A model generated the notes under the pieces. It ran no database searches. It was not told the DNA's origin and was given only the letters and a program-made list of their open reading frames with translations. Positions 47,117 through 55,866 of a stretch of 64,000 nt of DNA are shown piece by piece. Origin of the DNA: Klebsiella pneumoniae (GTDB lineage Bacteria; Pseudomonadota; Gammaproteobacteria; Eutrophobiales; Eutrophobiaceae). Every line of letters starts with the position of its first letter. Position 1 is the first letter of the stretch. Where the stretch lies: assembly GCA_945878555.1 (NCBI GenBank), contig CAMDWI010000013.1, forward strand, positions 55,832-119,831, in the 5' to 3' direction. A program made the translations under genes and the position numbers.

Positions 47117-47135
47117 GAGCCACCCTTTATTCTGA

Positions 47136-47657
47136 TTACTGTAGTCTAAACCGGAAAACTACTGCGTCAGTGACAGCGCCAGCAGTAATATTGAAGATAA
47201 CCTCCCACTCACCGCCCATCTGGAACTGTATCCCCTCGACCCGGTAATTACCGCCGCCCAGATTGGCTGTAACTTGTGGATCTGTCGGCATGCCATGGCT
47301 GTGGGCCGGCATGCTGCCGGTAACTGTAATCGTGGCATCCTCCACCGGCGCACCGTCAGCGGTTTGCAGATGCAAGGTCCAGCTGTGCAACTGGTTGATC
47401 ACCACCGGCTCCAGTTCACTGGTGACGCTTGCGCTGAACAGCCTGTTATTTGACGCTGCTGGCGCGATACTACCCGGTGCTGCGATCGGTGCTGCGATCG
47501 GTGCTGCGGCGACAGGCGGTGTCACGGCTGGGGCCGGGGTTGGTGTACTCGTCACCGTAGCGGGTGGCGTAGTCTCCACAGATTGATCCGCTCCCTCACC
47601 ACAAGCTGTCAGCAATAGAGTTGTTAACAGGATGAAATATTTAAACGATAAGTACAT
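47136..47657 (-). CDS. YtkA/FixH-like lipoprotein
   Basis: This lipoprotein has 173 residues, with a signal peptide ending LLLTAC (C19). A Pro/Ala-rich linker follows; its DNA contains a short tandem repeat of about 12 nt around 47482-47515. The beta-sandwich domain (about 80-170) has the [11 protein letters not shown] motif of YtkA-like proteins and a terminal FRFRLQ strand. ATG 47657 follows GGAGGG; 8 further upstream residues are less likely. It is 19 nt before the peroxidase gene. A copper or redox-linked role is plausible because the family co-occurs with peroxidases, but it is unproven. Confidence 0.72.
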   Translation of the reverse strand: MYLSFKYFILLTTLLLTACGEGADQSVETTPPATVTSTPTPAPAVTPPVAAAPIAAPIAAPGSIAPAASNNRLFSASVTSELEPVVINQLHSWTLHLQTADGAPVEDATITVTGSMPAHSHGMPTDPQVTANLGGGNYRVEGIQFQMGGEWEVIFNITAGAVTDAVVFRFRLQ

Positions 47658-47703
47658 GAGTCCCTCCGCTCCAGGCGACACTGTTGAAATTACCCTGCAT
47701 TTT

Positions 47704-47747
47704 ATTATAAATATCCGGGCAGGTGTGATCCTTGATCCATGTCAAGG
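47704..47747 (-). promoter_or_regulatory. FNR-type class II promoter of the lipoprotein-peroxidase operon
   Basis: The palindrome CCTTGATCCATGTCAAGG (47730-47747) contains the FNR half-sites TTGAT and GTCAA, the second with one mismatch. A perfect -10 TATAAT on the minus strand (47709-47704) predicts a start near 47697, which places the box centre at about -41.5, the exact class II activator position. The leader to ATG 47657 is about 40 nt. Confidence 0.72.
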
Positions 47748-47861
47748 ATAAGCAAAACTGACTATTTATCGCAGTGTTACAGGATGACTGCCCGTACCCG
47801 CCATTACGCGGGCAGTCGGCTACACTGAATTTACAGGCTCTTTCGAAACCGGTATGGCGCG

Positions 47862-48437
47862 TCAGGGTTTCTGTGGCGCTGCAGTAATTATCACCGCGTT
47901 GATCACAACCGGTTTTAAAGGGACATCCTGAAAATCGGCAACGATGCCGGTCTCCACCTTGCCTATCGCATCCAGCACATCCATACCCTTGACGACCTTG
48001 CCAAATACGCAATAGCCATACCCCATGACAGATTCACGCTGAAAATCAAACGTGGGGTTGTCCTTCAGATTGATAAAAAACTGCGAGTCGGCCGTATGCG
48101 GATTAAACGTACGCGCCATCGCAATGGTACCGCGTACGTTCTTTAATCCGTTATTCGCCTCGTTTGAAATCGGCGGATTGGTGTCCCGCGCATTCATGTC
48201 CTGATCATACCCGCCACCCTGGATGATCCAGTCCTCAATGATACGGTGAAATATCAGATTATTGTAGAACCCGGCCTCGGCATATTTGACAAAATTCGCC
48301 ACCGTCTCCGGCGCCTTGTCTTCATATAACTCCAGCTCAAAGCTGCCCATTGAGGTTTCGACCTGCACGACAGTCACAGCCTGAACCAGACCGGATAAAA
48401 GTAATGTGCATATCACTGCGATGAATCGTTTAATCAT
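47862..48437 (-). CDS. ppiA: Periplasmic cyclophilin-type peptidyl-prolyl isomerase
   Basis: This cyclophilin of 191 residues has a signal peptide (1-20, ending LVQA) and the catalytic FHRIIEDWIIQGGGY region. The substrate-pocket MARTFNPHTADSQFFINLKDN and the WxxVFGKV-type YCVFGKVVKGMDV segment are in place. It assists folding of proline-containing envelope proteins. It lies upstream of a structured repeat and is leftward. The symbol ppiA is given by analogy with the periplasmic family member and not by operon context. Confidence 0.88.
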   Translation of the reverse strand: MIKRFIAVICTLLLSGLVQAVTVVQVETSMGSFELELYEDKAPETVANFVKYAEAGFYNNLIFHRIIEDWIIQGGGYDQDMNARDTNPPISNEANNGLKNVRGTIAMARTFNPHTADSQFFINLKDNPTFDFQRESVMGYGYCVFGKVVKGMDVLDAIGKVETGIVADFQDVPLKPVVINAVIITAAPQKP

Positions 48438-48476
48438 GATGATCTACCCTAATTATAAAAATATTGCGAACTGTCT

Positions 48477-48596
48477 GCCCTTTCAGCAGACCGATCAGGT
48501 CGTGACAGACCGTGTGCCGCAGGGATGCGGCACCCGAGCCTACATGGACGTATTCACGGCGTGTCTGGAACGACCTGATCGGTCTGCTGAAAGGGC
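48477..48596 (+). repeat. Structured intergenic element, copy 2
   Basis: Core at 48504-48569 on the plus strand, with perfect 27-bp outer arms (48477-48503 and 48570-48596). The left hairpin here reads GTGCCGCA-GGGA-TGCGGCAC with a GNRA-type loop; the second is shorter than in other copies. The CAGAC/GTCTG stem beside GA on both strands is conserved. It lies 37 nt past the stop of the small gene at 48633-48857 and upstream of ppiA. Its core is antisense to both. Confidence 0.85.
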
Positions 48597-48632
48597 CGGG
48601 CTGGATATAAAAGTGTCCATCTAGTCAGCCTT

Positions 48633-48857
48633 CTATAACAAACCCCGTACCCTCAACGAAGCCTGCCGATCCACATTCTTTTCCACCTTCTGAACTATCT
48701 CTTCCGGTTTGAAACCTTTCTGCCTGACCTCTTTCAGTACATCCCGAATCGCCGCATCCGGCTTGTTCGCCTTCAGCGATTGATACAGGATCTCCAGTAT
48801 CGTCTCGGTCCACAAAGTCTTCGCCGTCGTCAGCGAGGTGTTGTCATCTCCACTCAT
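48633..48857 (-). CDS. Small hypothetical protein
   Basis: This cytoplasmic protein of 74 residues has a charged helical pattern, including KANKPDAAIRDVLKEVRQKG and EEIVQKVEKNVDRQ. I do not recognise the family. The start is supported by a good AGGTGA site 5-6 nt before the ATG. It lies 61 nt after pdxH in the same direction and is followed by a structured repeat, so it may be the last gene of the ccm-pdxH transcript. Confidence 0.6.
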   Translation of the reverse strand: MSGDDNTSLTTAKTLWTETILEILYQSLKANKPDAAIRDVLKEVRQKGFKPEEIVQKVEKNVDRQASLRVRGLL

Positions 48858-48917
48858 TCAGTTCACCTGCGTAAAGTATTATTCACCTGATCAGGGCCTG
48901 ATAATACAGGATGATAG

Positions 48918-49562
48918 TTATGGCGCAAGCCGGGTGATGACCCAGTCACCGGACGTATCACGCTGATAAGCGAGGCGATCATGCAGGCGGTTTTCCTGCC
49001 CCTGCCAGAACTCGAACCAGTGCGGGATAACCTGGTATCCGGTCCAGTCCGGTGGCCGGGGTACGCTGGAATTTTCATACTGACTGGACAAGACAGTGAC
49101 CCGATCCTGCATCCAGGCATGGTCCGGCACCACACTGCTTTGAGGCGCAACCCACGCACTGATCTGGCTGCCCCGGGGACGGCTTGCAAAATACTCTTCA
49201 GACCGTTTGTCAGCAATCTGCTCGACGCGGCCCTCGATCCTGATCTGTCGGTGCATCTCCTTCCAGTAAAATAGCAGTGCCGCCTGCGGGTTCACCGCAA
49301 GCTGTCTGCCCTTCTGGCTCAGGCTGTTTGTATAAAAGACAAAACCGGCGCTGCTGTATTCCTTCAACAGCACGTAGCGGGCGGCGGGCCGACCGTCACC
49401 ATCGGCCGTGGCCACGACCATGGCGTTGGCCAGTTCAATATCAAGTGCAACGGCTTCCTGAAACCACTGCCCGAACTGGTGAAATGGATCGGCACTGACA
49501 GCCGATTCATGCAGTCCGGCATAATCATATTCACTCCGGTGTCCGGAAATATCGTGACTCAT
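48918..49562 (-). CDS. pdxH: Pyridoxamine 5'-phosphate oxidase
   Basis: This FMN-dependent enzyme of 214 residues makes pyridoxal 5'-phosphate from pyridoxine or pyridoxamine phosphate. The FMN-binding segment RYVLLKEYSSAGFVFYTN (about 63-80), SQKGRQL, and the C-terminal FWQGQENRLHDRL motif that binds substrate phosphate are present. The length matches PdxH. The ATG is 1 nt past the ccmI stop, so it is likely cotranscribed with the ccm operon. Its product is the cofactor for the PLP aminotransferase at 6115-7305. Confidence 0.92.
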   Translation of the reverse strand: MSHDISGHRSEYDYAGLHESAVSADPFHQFGQWFQEAVALDIELANAMVVATADGDGRPAARYVLLKEYSSAGFVFYTNSLSQKGRQLAVNPQAALLFYWKEMHRQIRIEGRVEQIADKRSEEYFASRPRGSQISAWVAPQSSVVPDHAWMQDRVTVLSSQYENSSVPRPPDWTGYQVIPHWFEFWQGQENRLHDRLAYQRDTSGDWVITRLAP

Positions 49563-49563
49563 C

Positions 49564-50814
49564 TCAGGGCATTACTGTATCTATGACCAGATTAATCGGC
49601 TGCGTGCTGGTCGCAATCTCGATGTCTGCAAGCAGACCGGTCAGGTCACCGGACTCAGGCACGGCATTTCCGGATTTTGATATCCGCGCCTGCAGCTTCA
49701 CCCGGGGGAATGCCGACAGTTTCATCGCAGGCATCATTGCCATGCTGTCGTCCAGCGTCACCTCGATCGGCAGGGCACCGGCGCGGTTACGCACCACGGC
49801 AAGCGGCATCGGTGGTCCATCAATGGCCTGGGCATAAACAAAAAGCGTATCTTCCGGTCCGAATTTTCCGGTCAGATCGGTCGCAACGCTGACAGCGACA
49901 CGCAACGCCACGGCAACCGTTTCCACTGCCGCGGCGGGAACCTCCGGGTCTATACCGGCATCGCGCAGCAGCTGATCATTGCGTGCAATCAGCTGGGTAA
50001 TGGTCTGCTCCAGACCCGCATTGTCCTTCAATGCAGGTAACAGTCTACGGTAATACTGGTTCGAGACCTTGTAATCTCCCGCCTCGTCCGAGGCCATGCC
50101 TGCGAACAACAACGCTGTATAATTTTCAGGCTCAATGGCAAGCACACGCTGCGCAAGTTCCGCCGGCCTCCCGCCAAACTTTCCGTCATTCGCCATCACC
50201 AGTGCATTGGCCAGACGCAGCATCACATCGGGGTCATCCCCAGTCAGTCGATACAGACTCTCCAGCGCATCTACAGCCGCCACATATTGCTGCATTGATG
50301 CATACATGTCTGACATCAATAACCAGCCATTTGCGTCACCCGGATTTTTTTGCAGATGTATTTGCATCTCCGGTATAACGCCATCAAGAGGAGGAGGCGT
50401 ATCTCCTTCAGTCTGTTCAGCCAGCCTGCTGAACTGCTTCAGTTCATTCAGTTGTGGATTACCCAGATACAGATATAACGGTATCGACAGTCCGCTAAGC
50501 AACACCACCGGCAAGGCCACAGACCACCGGCTGGCCCGATGGCGACCGGGATCAGCCGATGCAGAATCCGGTTTGCTCCGCTCAAGCTCGGCCAGCAAGG
50601 AAAGTTCCAGCTCGTTGCGTACGTTTGCCAGCTGTTCGGCCGTCAGCTGACCACGCTCGAATTCACGGTCCAGTTCGCGCAGGTTCTGCCGGTAAATGGA
50701 TATGCGTAGAGGATCATCATTGGTCACAGCCGCGCCACCGGCATGCGACCACGGGCGTAATAACAGTAACAACACGATCACTAATACCAGGATAACCAGC
50801 AGCCAGAACATCAT
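49564..50814 (-). CDS. ccmI: Cytochrome c maturation protein CcmI
   Basis: This protein has 416 residues. The first 25 are a membrane helix (MMFWLLVILVLVIVLLLLL), followed by a second helix (about 95-113) and a TPR-like periplasmic half (for example DANGWLLMSDMYASMQQY, about 160-177). The C-terminal beta-rich part (about 290-415) is typical of long CcmI. It presents apocytochrome to the haem ligation complex with CcmF and CcmH. It overlaps the ccmH stop by 4 nt. Confidence 0.88.
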   Translation of the reverse strand: MMFWLLVILVLVIVLLLLLRPWSHAGGAAVTNDDPLRISIYRQNLRELDREFERGQLTAEQLANVRNELELSLLAELERSKPDSASADPGRHRASRWSVALPVVLLSGLSIPLYLYLGNPQLNELKQFSRLAEQTEGDTPPPLDGVIPEMQIHLQKNPGDANGWLLMSDMYASMQQYVAAVDALESLYRLTGDDPDVMLRLANALVMANDGKFGGRPAELAQRVLAIEPENYTALLFAGMASDEAGDYKVSNQYYRRLLPALKDNAGLEQTITQLIARNDQLLRDAGIDPEVPAAAVETVAVALRVAVSVATDLTGKFGPEDTLFVYAQAIDGPPMPLAVVRNRAGALPIEVTLDDSMAMMPAMKLSAFPRVKLQARISKSGNAVPESGDLTGLLADIEIATSTQPINLVIDTVMP

Positions 50815-51284
50815 GATCTACCGTCCTGTGGTTGGTCTGGATTGTCCAGCAGGCGTGACAGTTGCGCCCGGTCGGCGGAACTGATGACGACAACGCCTGC
50901 CCTGCGTGAACGGATGAACCGGTACATGCTGAGCAAGGCCACCAGCAACAGTGCAAACGGTCCAAACCATAACAGTACCGTGCTCCATTTTACCGGCGGA
51001 CGATACAACACAAAATCACCATAGCGGGAAACCAGAAACTCAATAATGTCAGTATTGGTCTGGCCGGCCTCAACCATCCTGTAGACCTCGTTACGCAGGT
51101 CCTGGGCCAGGTCGGCGTGGGAGTCGGCCAGCGTCTGGTTCTGGCAAACCAGACAACGCAGCTCTTCCAGCAGATGCTGATATTGCTCCTGTCGTTCCGG
51201 ATCCTCAAACTGCAAGGGTTCGTCTGCCGCATAAAGGCTGCCCCCGAAAATGATCAACAAACAAAGCAGTATTGACCGGATCAT
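50811..51284 (-). CDS. ccmH: Cytochrome c maturation protein CcmH
   Basis: This thiol-reducing protein has 157 residues. It has a signal peptide (about 1-20), the LRCLVCQNQ motif with C44 and C47 that handles the haem-binding cysteines of apocytochromes, and one membrane helix near 104-122. It lies between ccmG and ccmI with 4-nt overlaps at both sides. The C-terminal RRAGVVVISSAD tail is cytoplasmic. Confidence 0.93.
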   Translation of the reverse strand: MIRSILLCLLIIFGGSLYAADEPLQFEDPERQEQYQHLLEELRCLVCQNQTLADSHADLAQDLRNEVYRMVEAGQTNTDIIEFLVSRYGDFVLYRPPVKWSTVLLWFGPFALLLVALLSMYRFIRSRRAGVVVISSADRAQLSRLLDNPDQPQDGRS

Positions 51285-51811
51285 GGAACGGCCTGAAGTT
51301 CAGTTATCACAGGCAGTATCGTGTCCCGGATAATCTCAGCAGTCAGCGGGCCGATATGTTTGTAGCGGACGATACCCGTTGCATCCAGCACAAAGGTCTC
51401 GGGCACGCCGTAGACACCCAGATCAATGCCGGTATTGCCGGCCTCATCAAAATAGACCTGTTCATAGGGATCACCGAGTTTTTCCAGCCACGCTATCGCG
51501 TCAGTGCGCACGTCCTTGTAATTGAGTCCATAGATTTTCACATTATTGGTAGCAGCAAGATCAACCAGCAAGGGATGTTCCTGACGACAGGGTATACACC
51601 AGGTTGCCCAGATATTCAGCAGTGCCACATTACCTTTCATCATTGTTGAAGACAGCGTAAGGTTTTCATCGCGCAATGCAGGCAGCTCAAATGTGGGTAC
51701 CGGTTTATCGATAAAAGGGGAAGGCACCAGCTTCGGATCATTTTGCAGGCCAAAAATAAACAGCAACACCAGACCAACAAATACAAAAAACGGGACCAGA
51801 TACCTGAGCAT
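51281..51811 (-). CDS. ccmG: Thiol:disulfide interchange protein CcmG/DsbE
   Basis: This membrane-anchored thioredoxin-like protein has 176 residues. An N-terminal helix (about 5-22) is followed by a thioredoxin fold with active-site cysteines C72 and C75 in WATWCIPCRQEHP and a cis-Pro loop near GVPETFV. It provides reductant to CcmH. The ATG is 6 nt after the ccmF stop; its own stop overlaps ccmH by 4 nt. Confidence 0.93.
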   Translation of the reverse strand: MLRYLVPFFVFVGLVLLFIFGLQNDPKLVPSPFIDKPVPTFELPALRDENLTLSSTMMKGNVALLNIWATWCIPCRQEHPLLVDLAATNNVKIYGLNYKDVRTDAIAWLEKLGDPYEQVYFDEAGNTGIDLGVYGVPETFVLDATGIVRYKHIGPLTAEIIRDTILPVITELQAVP

Positions 51812-51817
51812 GGTCTG

Positions 51818-53806
51818 TCAGGAACCGGATACGGCCGTCACTGCACCCGTGGCCACGGGGATACTACGCGACTGTTCAGCCTTGAGCCGATAACGCCTGT
51901 CACAGGCGGCAAACAGACCACCGAGCATCATCATAATGGCGCCGAGCCATAACCAGCGTACAAATGGGCGATAATAGAGACGCACACTCCAGTCTTCCCC
52001 TTCCAGCACCTCACCGAGCGAGATATACAGATCACGAAACAGATTGCCGTCGATGCCGGCCTCAGTCATTGAGGTGCCCACCACCGGATAATAACGCTTC
52101 TGACTGTGTATCGTGGTGATAAGCTCAGTCCCTTTCGAGACTGAAAATACACCTTCTGTGGCGGTATAGTTCGGCCCTTCTACCTGCTGCAATGATTCAA
52201 GCCGGAAGGTATATCCGGACATCTGCTCGCTATCACCCACCCCCATACGCGCATGATGTTCCTCACTGTACTGGGAACTGATACTGATACCGATAATGAC
52301 AAAGGCAAAGCCGGCGTGGGCGAGACACATACCGATAAATGCCGCCGGCAACGCAGCCAGTCCACCCATCACCCCTGGTGCATGACGGATACGTTCATAA
52401 ATCGCGACCAGCGTACCGGCCACTATCCACAAGGCGATGGCGACACCGGCCACTGTCCTCAACACGAAATGGTCTGTCAGCATCAACACCAGCGAGACTC
52501 CCAGCACCAGGCTGGCCACCAGCGCCAGACGCAAGTGGACCCACAACCGTTGCAACTCATCACTACGCCAGCGCGCAATCATGCCAACCGCGATGGCGAG
52601 CGCCACCGGAATCATCAACGGGACAAATACCGCATTGAAGTAGGGGACGCCGACGGACAACTTGCCCATGCCCAGCGCCTCGACTATCAATGGATACAAG
52701 GTGCCCAGCAACACCGCCGCCGTCGCCACCGATAGCAACACACTGTTGATCAGCAACAAGGTTTCACGTGATACGAGGGCAAACGAATTACTCCGGCCCA
52801 TCGACGGTGCGCGCCAGGCATACAAGAGTAGCGAACCACCGATGACGATGCCGAGTAATATCAGAATGAAAATACCGCGCTCGGGATCGGTCGCAAACGC
52901 ATGTACCGAGGTGAGCACCCCGGATCGGACCAGAAAGGTGCCGAGCAGGCTGAGCGAAAAGGCACAGATGGCAAGCAGGATGGTCCAGTTCTTGAACACA
53001 CCGCGTTTTTCGGTTGCCGACAACGAATGGATCAAGGCTGTACCAACCAGCCACGGCATAAACGAGGCATTTTCAACCGGGTCCCAGAACCACCAGCCAC
53101 CCCAGCCCAGCTCGTAATACGCCCACCAGCTACCCAGTGCAATGCCGAGGGTCAGGAACGACCAGGCCACGATAGTCCAGGGACGCGACCAGCGTGCCCA
53201 GACAATATCCAGATTACCGCTGAGCAGCGCGGCAATGGCGAAACTGAATGCAACGGAGAAGCCGACATATCCGGCGTACAACATCGGCGGATGGATGATC
53301 AGCCCTGGATCCTGTAGCAGGGGATTCAGGTCAGAGCCATCCATCGGTCCCGGGAAAAAGCGCTCAAACGGGTTTGAGGTCAACAGCATGAATAACAGGA
53401 AGCCGGTGCTGATGATCCCGAGTACGGAAATAACGCGCACAACAAACAGCTCGGGCAGCCCCTTGCTGAACAGTGTGACCGCCACCGTCCAGACACACAG
53501 TATCAATGCCCACAATAACAGCGAACCCTCATGCGCACCCCAGACCGCCGAGATCCGGTAGATAACCGGCAACAGTGAATTCGAATTGCTGGCCACATAA
53601 CGTACTGTAAAGTCATTGTCTATAAACGACCACGTCAAGGCGGCAAAGGCCAGCGCAACCAGAACAAACTGCACCTGGGCCGCCGGTCTGGCGACTGCCA
53701 TCCAGGCAAGATTGCGTCGCGCCGCCCCCGTCATCGGCACGACCGACTGCAATACGGCCACACACAGTGCCAGTATCAATGCAAAATGGCCCAGCTCCGG
53801 TATCAT
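51818..53806 (-). CDS. ccmF: Haem lyase subunit CcmF
   Basis: This is a polytopic membrane protein of 662 residues, the usual length for CcmF. The WWD haem-handling domain reads WGGWWFWDPVENASFMPWLV (about 235-254). Haem-binding histidines of the family are expected nearby, for example H262 region ALIHS. About 13-15 hydrophobic helices and a C-terminal periplasmic domain are visible. It ligates haem to apocytochrome with CcmH and CcmI. It overlaps ccmE by 4 nt. Confidence 0.93.
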   Translation of the reverse strand: MIPELGHFALILALCVAVLQSVVPMTGAARRNLAWMAVARPAAQVQFVLVALAFAALTWSFIDNDFTVRYVASNSNSLLPVIYRISAVWGAHEGSLLLWALILCVWTVAVTLFSKGLPELFVVRVISVLGIISTGFLLFMLLTSNPFERFFPGPMDGSDLNPLLQDPGLIIHPPMLYAGYVGFSVAFSFAIAALLSGNLDIVWARWSRPWTIVAWSFLTLGIALGSWWAYYELGWGGWWFWDPVENASFMPWLVGTALIHSLSATEKRGVFKNWTILLAICAFSLSLLGTFLVRSGVLTSVHAFATDPERGIFILILLGIVIGGSLLLYAWRAPSMGRSNSFALVSRETLLLINSVLLSVATAAVLLGTLYPLIVEALGMGKLSVGVPYFNAVFVPLMIPVALAIAVGMIARWRSDELQRLWVHLRLALVASLVLGVSLVLMLTDHFVLRTVAGVAIALWIVAGTLVAIYERIRHAPGVMGGLAALPAAFIGMCLAHAGFAFVIIGISISSQYSEEHHARMGVGDSEQMSGYTFRLESLQQVEGPNYTATEGVFSVSKGTELITTIHSQKRYYPVVGTSMTEAGIDGNLFRDLYISLGEVLEGEDWSVRLYYRPFVRWLWLGAIMMMLGGLFAACDRRYRLKAEQSRSIPVATGAVTAVSGS

Positions 53807-54267
53807 CGACCCTGTTCCTTTTTGCTGTAATCGTGCTTTACACCAGCCTTGTCGAGTGCATCGGCGACCTCGGCAGGCATGTAGTTTTCATCGTGTTTGG
53901 CCAGCACTTCAGCTGCAATAAACTTGCCCTCCGGCCCCAGAGAACCGTTGGCTACAATACCCTGGCCTTCACGAAACAGATCGGGCAGGATTCCTTCATA
54001 TTCCACGGTCACGGTGCTGAGTGTATCGGTCAGATCAAAACTGACCTTCAGGTTTTCGGGATTACGTTTGACACTGCCGGTCGTAACCAGCCCACCGATA
54101 CGGAAACTGCGGCTGGTCGGGGCCTCGCCTTTTTTCACCTGACTCGGGCTGTAGAAATACATCAGGTTTTCCTGAAACGCCTTCAGAGCCAGTGTTGTCG
54201 CCGTGCCCATGCCGAGCACGACCGCGATGACGATAATCAACAGCTTTTTTCGTTTTGCATTCATCAA
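53803..54267 (-). CDS. ccmE: Haem chaperone CcmE
   Basis: This protein has 154 residues, an N-terminal membrane anchor (about 9-28) and an OB-fold. The covalent haem-binding site is H125 in LAKHDENYMP with Y129 beside it, the classical (non-Cys) form. It carries haem from the CcmABCD complex to CcmF. It lies 1 nt after the ccmD stop and overlaps ccmF by 4 nt. Confidence 0.93.
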   Translation of the reverse strand: MMNAKRKKLLIIVIAVVLGMGTATTLALKAFQENLMYFYSPSQVKKGEAPTSRSFRIGGLVTTGSVKRNPENLKVSFDLTDTLSTVTVEYEGILPDLFREGQGIVANGSLGPEGKFIAAEVLAKHDENYMPAEVADALDKAGVKHDYSKKEQGR

Positions 54268-54268
54268 T

Positions 54269-54436
54269 TTAACCGGTCTTGCTGGCCTGCAGGCTGGAAA
54301 GTTTACGCATCAGCTGCCGTTCATGCCTGACCGGTAACAGATAATTCAGATAGAGAATTACTGCGGCCAGTCCATAGGAACCCCAGACATAAAAGGCGTA
54401 CCCACCCATATGCAGGAACTCGCTGATACCCGTCAT
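54269..54436 (-). CDS. ccmD: Haem exporter protein CcmD
   Basis: This is a small single-helix membrane protein of 55 residues (MTGISEFLHMGGYAFYVWGS, then AAVILYLNYLLPV). ATG 54436 overlaps the ccmC stop as ATGA, which supports it over a longer in-frame extension by 13 residues. It stabilises release of holo-CcmE from CcmABC. Confidence 0.88.
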   Translation of the reverse strand: MTGISEFLHMGGYAFYVWGSYGLAAVILYLNYLLPVRHERQLMRKLSSLQASKTG

Positions 54437-55182
54437 TTGTGACCTCCCTGCTGCAATACAAGTTCCTGTACCCACTTGCTGTTACGTTCCTGCTCGATAA
54501 TCTCCGCACGGGCCCGCACCAGTACCAGTGCAAAAAAGTAGCACATAAACGCCACTATCATTACCAGTAACGGTATCAGCATGTCGACATGGATGGATGG
54601 CGTGTCCATTTTGGTGATAGTCGGGCCCTGGTGCAGCGTATTCCACCACTCGACGGAATAATGGATGATCGGAATATTGACCACGCCGACCAGTGCGAGC
54701 ACGGCCCCGGCGCGCGCCGCCATGCGCCGGTCATCTATCGCAGACTGCAATGCAATATAGCCAAGATACAGGAACAGCAAGATGAGCTCAGAGGTAAGCC
54801 GGGCGTCCCATACCCACCAGGTACCCCACATCGGTTTGCCCCACAACGAACCGGTCGCCAGTGCCAGAAAGGTAAATGAGGCGCCGAGCGGTGCGCAGCT
54901 CCGCGCTATGGCATCGGACACCTTGGTCTTCCAGATAAGTCCCGCCGCACCCGCGCCTGCCATCGTCATATAAACAAACATCGACATCCAGGCACTGGGC
55001 ACATGCACATAGATAATGCGGAAACTCTCGCCCTGCTGGTAATCCGCCGGGGCGTAAAAAAATGCCCCGTACAGTCCAATAGCAAGCAACACCACGGCGG
55101 CACGACCCAGCCAGGGCGCAAGCCGGTTTACCAGCAAATAAAAATTCATTGGTGAGGCAAATTTTATCAACCATTCCCACAT
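54433..55182 (-). CDS. ccmC: Haem exporter protein CcmC
   Basis: This membrane protein of 249 residues has six helices and a WWD domain reading GKPMWGTWWVWDARLTSE (about 124-141). It loads haem onto CcmE. It starts 4 nt after the ccmB stop and overlaps ccmD by ATGA. The C-terminal tail is charged and enters the cytoplasm. Confidence 0.93.
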   Translation of the reverse strand: MWEWLIKFASPMNFYLLVNRLAPWLGRAAVVLLAIGLYGAFFYAPADYQQGESFRIIYVHVPSAWMSMFVYMTMAGAGAAGLIWKTKVSDAIARSCAPLGASFTFLALATGSLWGKPMWGTWWVWDARLTSELILLFLYLGYIALQSAIDDRRMAARAGAVLALVGVVNIPIIHYSVEWWNTLHQGPTITKMDTPSIHVDMLIPLLVMIVAFMCYFFALVLVRARAEIIEQERNSKWVQELVLQQGGHK

Positions 55183-55186
55183 AGTA

Positions 55187-55864
55187 TCAGGCCATTCTTA
55201 TCTTGAGAGATGCAAGTACCGCAAACGGGGCCAATGTCAATGCGAGTACCAGCATCGCCCCGAGAAAATAGAATTCCCCGGTAACCGACAGCCCCCGGGT
55301 GACATTGCTGACCGCCGAGACTGCAAAAATCAGCAGCGGCATGAACAGCGGTAATATTAACAATGCCTGCAGAAGTCCGCTACTGCGCAGGCCAACAGTC
55401 AACGCAGCCGCAATCGCCCCGATCAGACTGAGCACCGGTGTACCCAGCAACAATGTCACCAGCAAGGTCAGCATCGAACCGGTGGGCAAGTACAGAAGTA
55501 CGCCTGAAAACAGTACAAACAGGATTAAGGGCGCACCGGACAACAGCCAGTGTGCACTGATCTTGGCCATAATCAACAGTAATTTTGACTGTGGAGACAA
55601 CAGCATCTGCTCCAGCGATCCATCTTCATAATCACTGCGAAATATACCGTCCAGAGACAGGCTGGAGGCCAGTACGGCCGCCACCCAGACGATGCCAGGC
55701 GCTAGCTGGCGCAAGGTGGCCTGTTCCGGTCCGATCGTCAACGGAAACAGCGTAACCACAATGATAAAAAACAGCAGAGGATTGACCAGATCACTCTGGT
55801 TGCGCAAACCCAGCATCAGATCACGCTTCAGGATGGTCAGGTAGGGGCCGGAGATCTTCGCCAT
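55187..55864 (-). CDS. ccmB: Haem exporter protein CcmB
   Basis: This is the ABC membrane subunit of the CcmAB complex, 225 residues with about six helices. The family motif SLDGIFRSDYEDGSLEQMLL (about 69-88) is present. It starts 2 nt after the ccmA stop. It probably releases holo-CcmE from CcmC with ATP supplied by CcmA. Confidence 0.93.
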   Translation of the reverse strand: MAKISGPYLTILKRDLMLGLRNQSDLVNPLLFFIIVVTLFPLTIGPEQATLRQLAPGIVWVAAVLASSLSLDGIFRSDYEDGSLEQMLLSPQSKLLLIMAKISAHWLLSGAPLILFVLFSGVLLYLPTGSMLTLLVTLLLGTPVLSLIGAIAAALTVGLRSSGLLQALLILPLFMPLLIFAVSAVSNVTRGLSVTGEFYFLGAMLVLALTLAPFAVLASLKIRMA

Positions 55865-55866
55865 GA

